DNA of 64,000 bases, taken from assembly GCA_012839475.1 (NCBI GenBank), contig DUNG01000020.1:1-64000 (forward strand), written 5' to 3'. The stretch comes from Petrimonas sp. GTDB lineage: Bacteria; Bacteroidota; Bacteroidia; Bacteroidales; Dysgonomonadaceae. Within the stretch, counting starts at the first letter, position 1; each line of letters opens with the position of its first letter. The notes beneath the pieces are model-generated. The model made no database searches, was not told the origin of the DNA, and saw only the letters and a list, made by a program, of their open reading frames with translations. Below are positions 63,557 to 64,000 of the stretch, piece by piece. The position numbers and the translations under genes were made by a program.

Positions 63557-63590
63557 GGGTGACGTGGCAGCCGTTTAGCCACAGGGTGAC
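63557..63590 (+). terminator. Small hairpin bracketed by GGGTGAC repeats
   Basis: GTGGC (63564-63568) pairs with GCCAC (63578-63582) around a 9-base loop, starting 7 bp after the TPR gene's stop. GGGTGAC occurs directly on both sides (63557-63563 and 63584-63590). No T run follows, so termination would be weak. Confidence 0.35.
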
Positions 63591-63651
63591 AAATTCCATT
63601 ACCAGAAATCTTAAAAAGTAGGATAATCGCGTGGCATTAGATTATTTTTTG

Positions 63652-63659
63652 TAGTTTTG
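63652..63659 (+). promoter_or_regulatory. Candidate -7 element (TAGTTTTG) for the second GH16
   Basis: TAGTTTTG fits TAnnTTTG and lies 15 bp before the ATG at 63675, suggesting a short leader. No good -33 TTTG is visible at 19-21 bp, so this is tentative. Confidence 0.45.
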
Positions 63660-63674
63660 ACAAAAGTATTTTTC

Positions 63675-64000
63675 ATGAAAAAGCAAACAGTGCGTATAAT
63701 GATTATCGTGTTGCTTGTAGGTTGTAACGCTTGCAATGAACCACGAAAAACAAAAAGCAGCGCAGGATGGGAGTTGGTATGGGAAGAGAACTTCGATGGC
63801 ACTCAGCTTGATACCAGCGTGTGGTCTAAAATTCCACGAGGCAGGAGCGATTGGAACAACTACATGAGCAACTATGAGCCCTTGTATGAGATTGCTGATG
63901 GAAAACTTATTTTAAGGGGGATAAAGAACAACGTGCTTCCTAATGATACAGCTCCATTTATTACGGGCGGCGTTTTCACGAAAGGCAAAAAGGCATTTGG
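63675..64000 (+). CDS. Second GH16-family lipoprotein, 3' end outside the window
   Basis: First 108 codons of a lipoprotein (C17 in LLVGC) whose domain opens WELVWEENFDGTQLDTSVWS and continues to the ITGGVFTKGKKAFG segment typical of GH16 before the catalytic strand. The catalytic residues lie beyond the right edge. It differs clearly from the first GH16 at 57.5 kb. Separated from the TPR gene by 118 bp with its own candidate promoter, it may be a second unit of the same locus. Confidence 0.85.
   Translation, partial: MKKQTVRIMIIVLLVGCNACNEPRKTKSSAGWELVWEENFDGTQLDTSVWSKIPRGRSDWNNYMSNYEPLYEIADGKLILRGIKNNVLPNDTAPFITGGVFTKGKKAF

Overview
The window is a chromosomal segment of a Bacteroidales bacterium, most likely Dysgonomonadaceae (Proteiniphilum/Petrimonas-like). 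The genus is inference. The evidence is the TAnnTTTG-type promoters, SusC/SusD pairs, an ECF sigma/FecR switch, a DUF4295 gene beside rpmG and rpmB, and a PyrH-Frr-RsgA block. Gene order is compact and the two tRNA genes do not encode CCA. The left end opens with a perfect 26-bp inverted repeat that looks like a fold-back assembly artefact.

Layout. (1) 1-6.9 kb: the tail of a xyloglucan utilisation locus, with a BACON-GH5 endoglucanase (5' cut off), a GH31 alpha-xylosidase carrying a PA14 insert, and a membrane-anchored GH2 beta-galactosidase. (2) 7.0-11.2 kb: a solitary ECF-type S component with a phosphoribosyltransferase, a DUF362 protein with a membrane polyferredoxin, and an Ogt-type DNA repair protein with an unusual repeat insert. 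(3) 11.2-18.3 kb, mostly minus strand: an exported protein of unknown function, a GH109-type oxidoreductase-fold hydrolase, a broken lipoprotein gene, a DUF389 membrane protein, the NhaA antiporter, and an HU-like protein with a PEV-repeat linker and a C-terminal membrane anchor. (4) 18.4-24.0 kb: translation and secretion housekeeping (rimO, ftsY, DUF4295, rpmG, rpmB), a DUF4468-like protein, a TPR membrane protein, ribH, tRNA-Tyr and tRNA-Gly. (5) 24.0-42.6 kb: MATE exporter, alanine dehydrogenase, aroK, cardiolipin synthase, rsgA, frr, pyrH, birA, yraN, a small ribbon-helix-helix-like gene, tadA, a Tat-exported Gfo/Idh/MocA enzyme, metG, a YfhO-family protein and an AddB-like nuclease. (6) 42.9-64 kb: a beta-helix/PDZ protein, then a polysaccharide utilisation locus (PUL). 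The PUL has an ECF sigma factor, FecR, two SusC/SusD pairs, a GH16, a GH50-like hydrolase, a large DUF5107-TPR protein and a second GH16 that runs off the right edge.

How they work together. In the right-hand PUL, the first SusC has an N-terminal STN domain. This fits a signalling route from the outer-membrane SusC to FecR and then to the ECF sigma factor. The GH16 and GH50-like enzymes would cut a beta-linked glucan or galactan; the sequence does not settle which. The second SusC is stripped of its N-terminal signalling and accessory domains. The SusCD-GH core is visibly more AT-rich than the regulators before it and the TPR gene after it, so it may have been acquired separately.

The most unusual structural signal is that three unrelated genes (the exported protein at 11.3 kb, rimO and tadA) each have a short second copy of their own 3' end 65-79 bp downstream. 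Other points worth checking are a long palindrome over the metG promoter, a decayed copy of the ECF-sigma promoter 2.8 kb upstream of the intact one, and lineage-specific repeat inserts in Ogt, HU and AddB. No CRISPR array, transposase, integrase, prophage or rRNA gene was seen.
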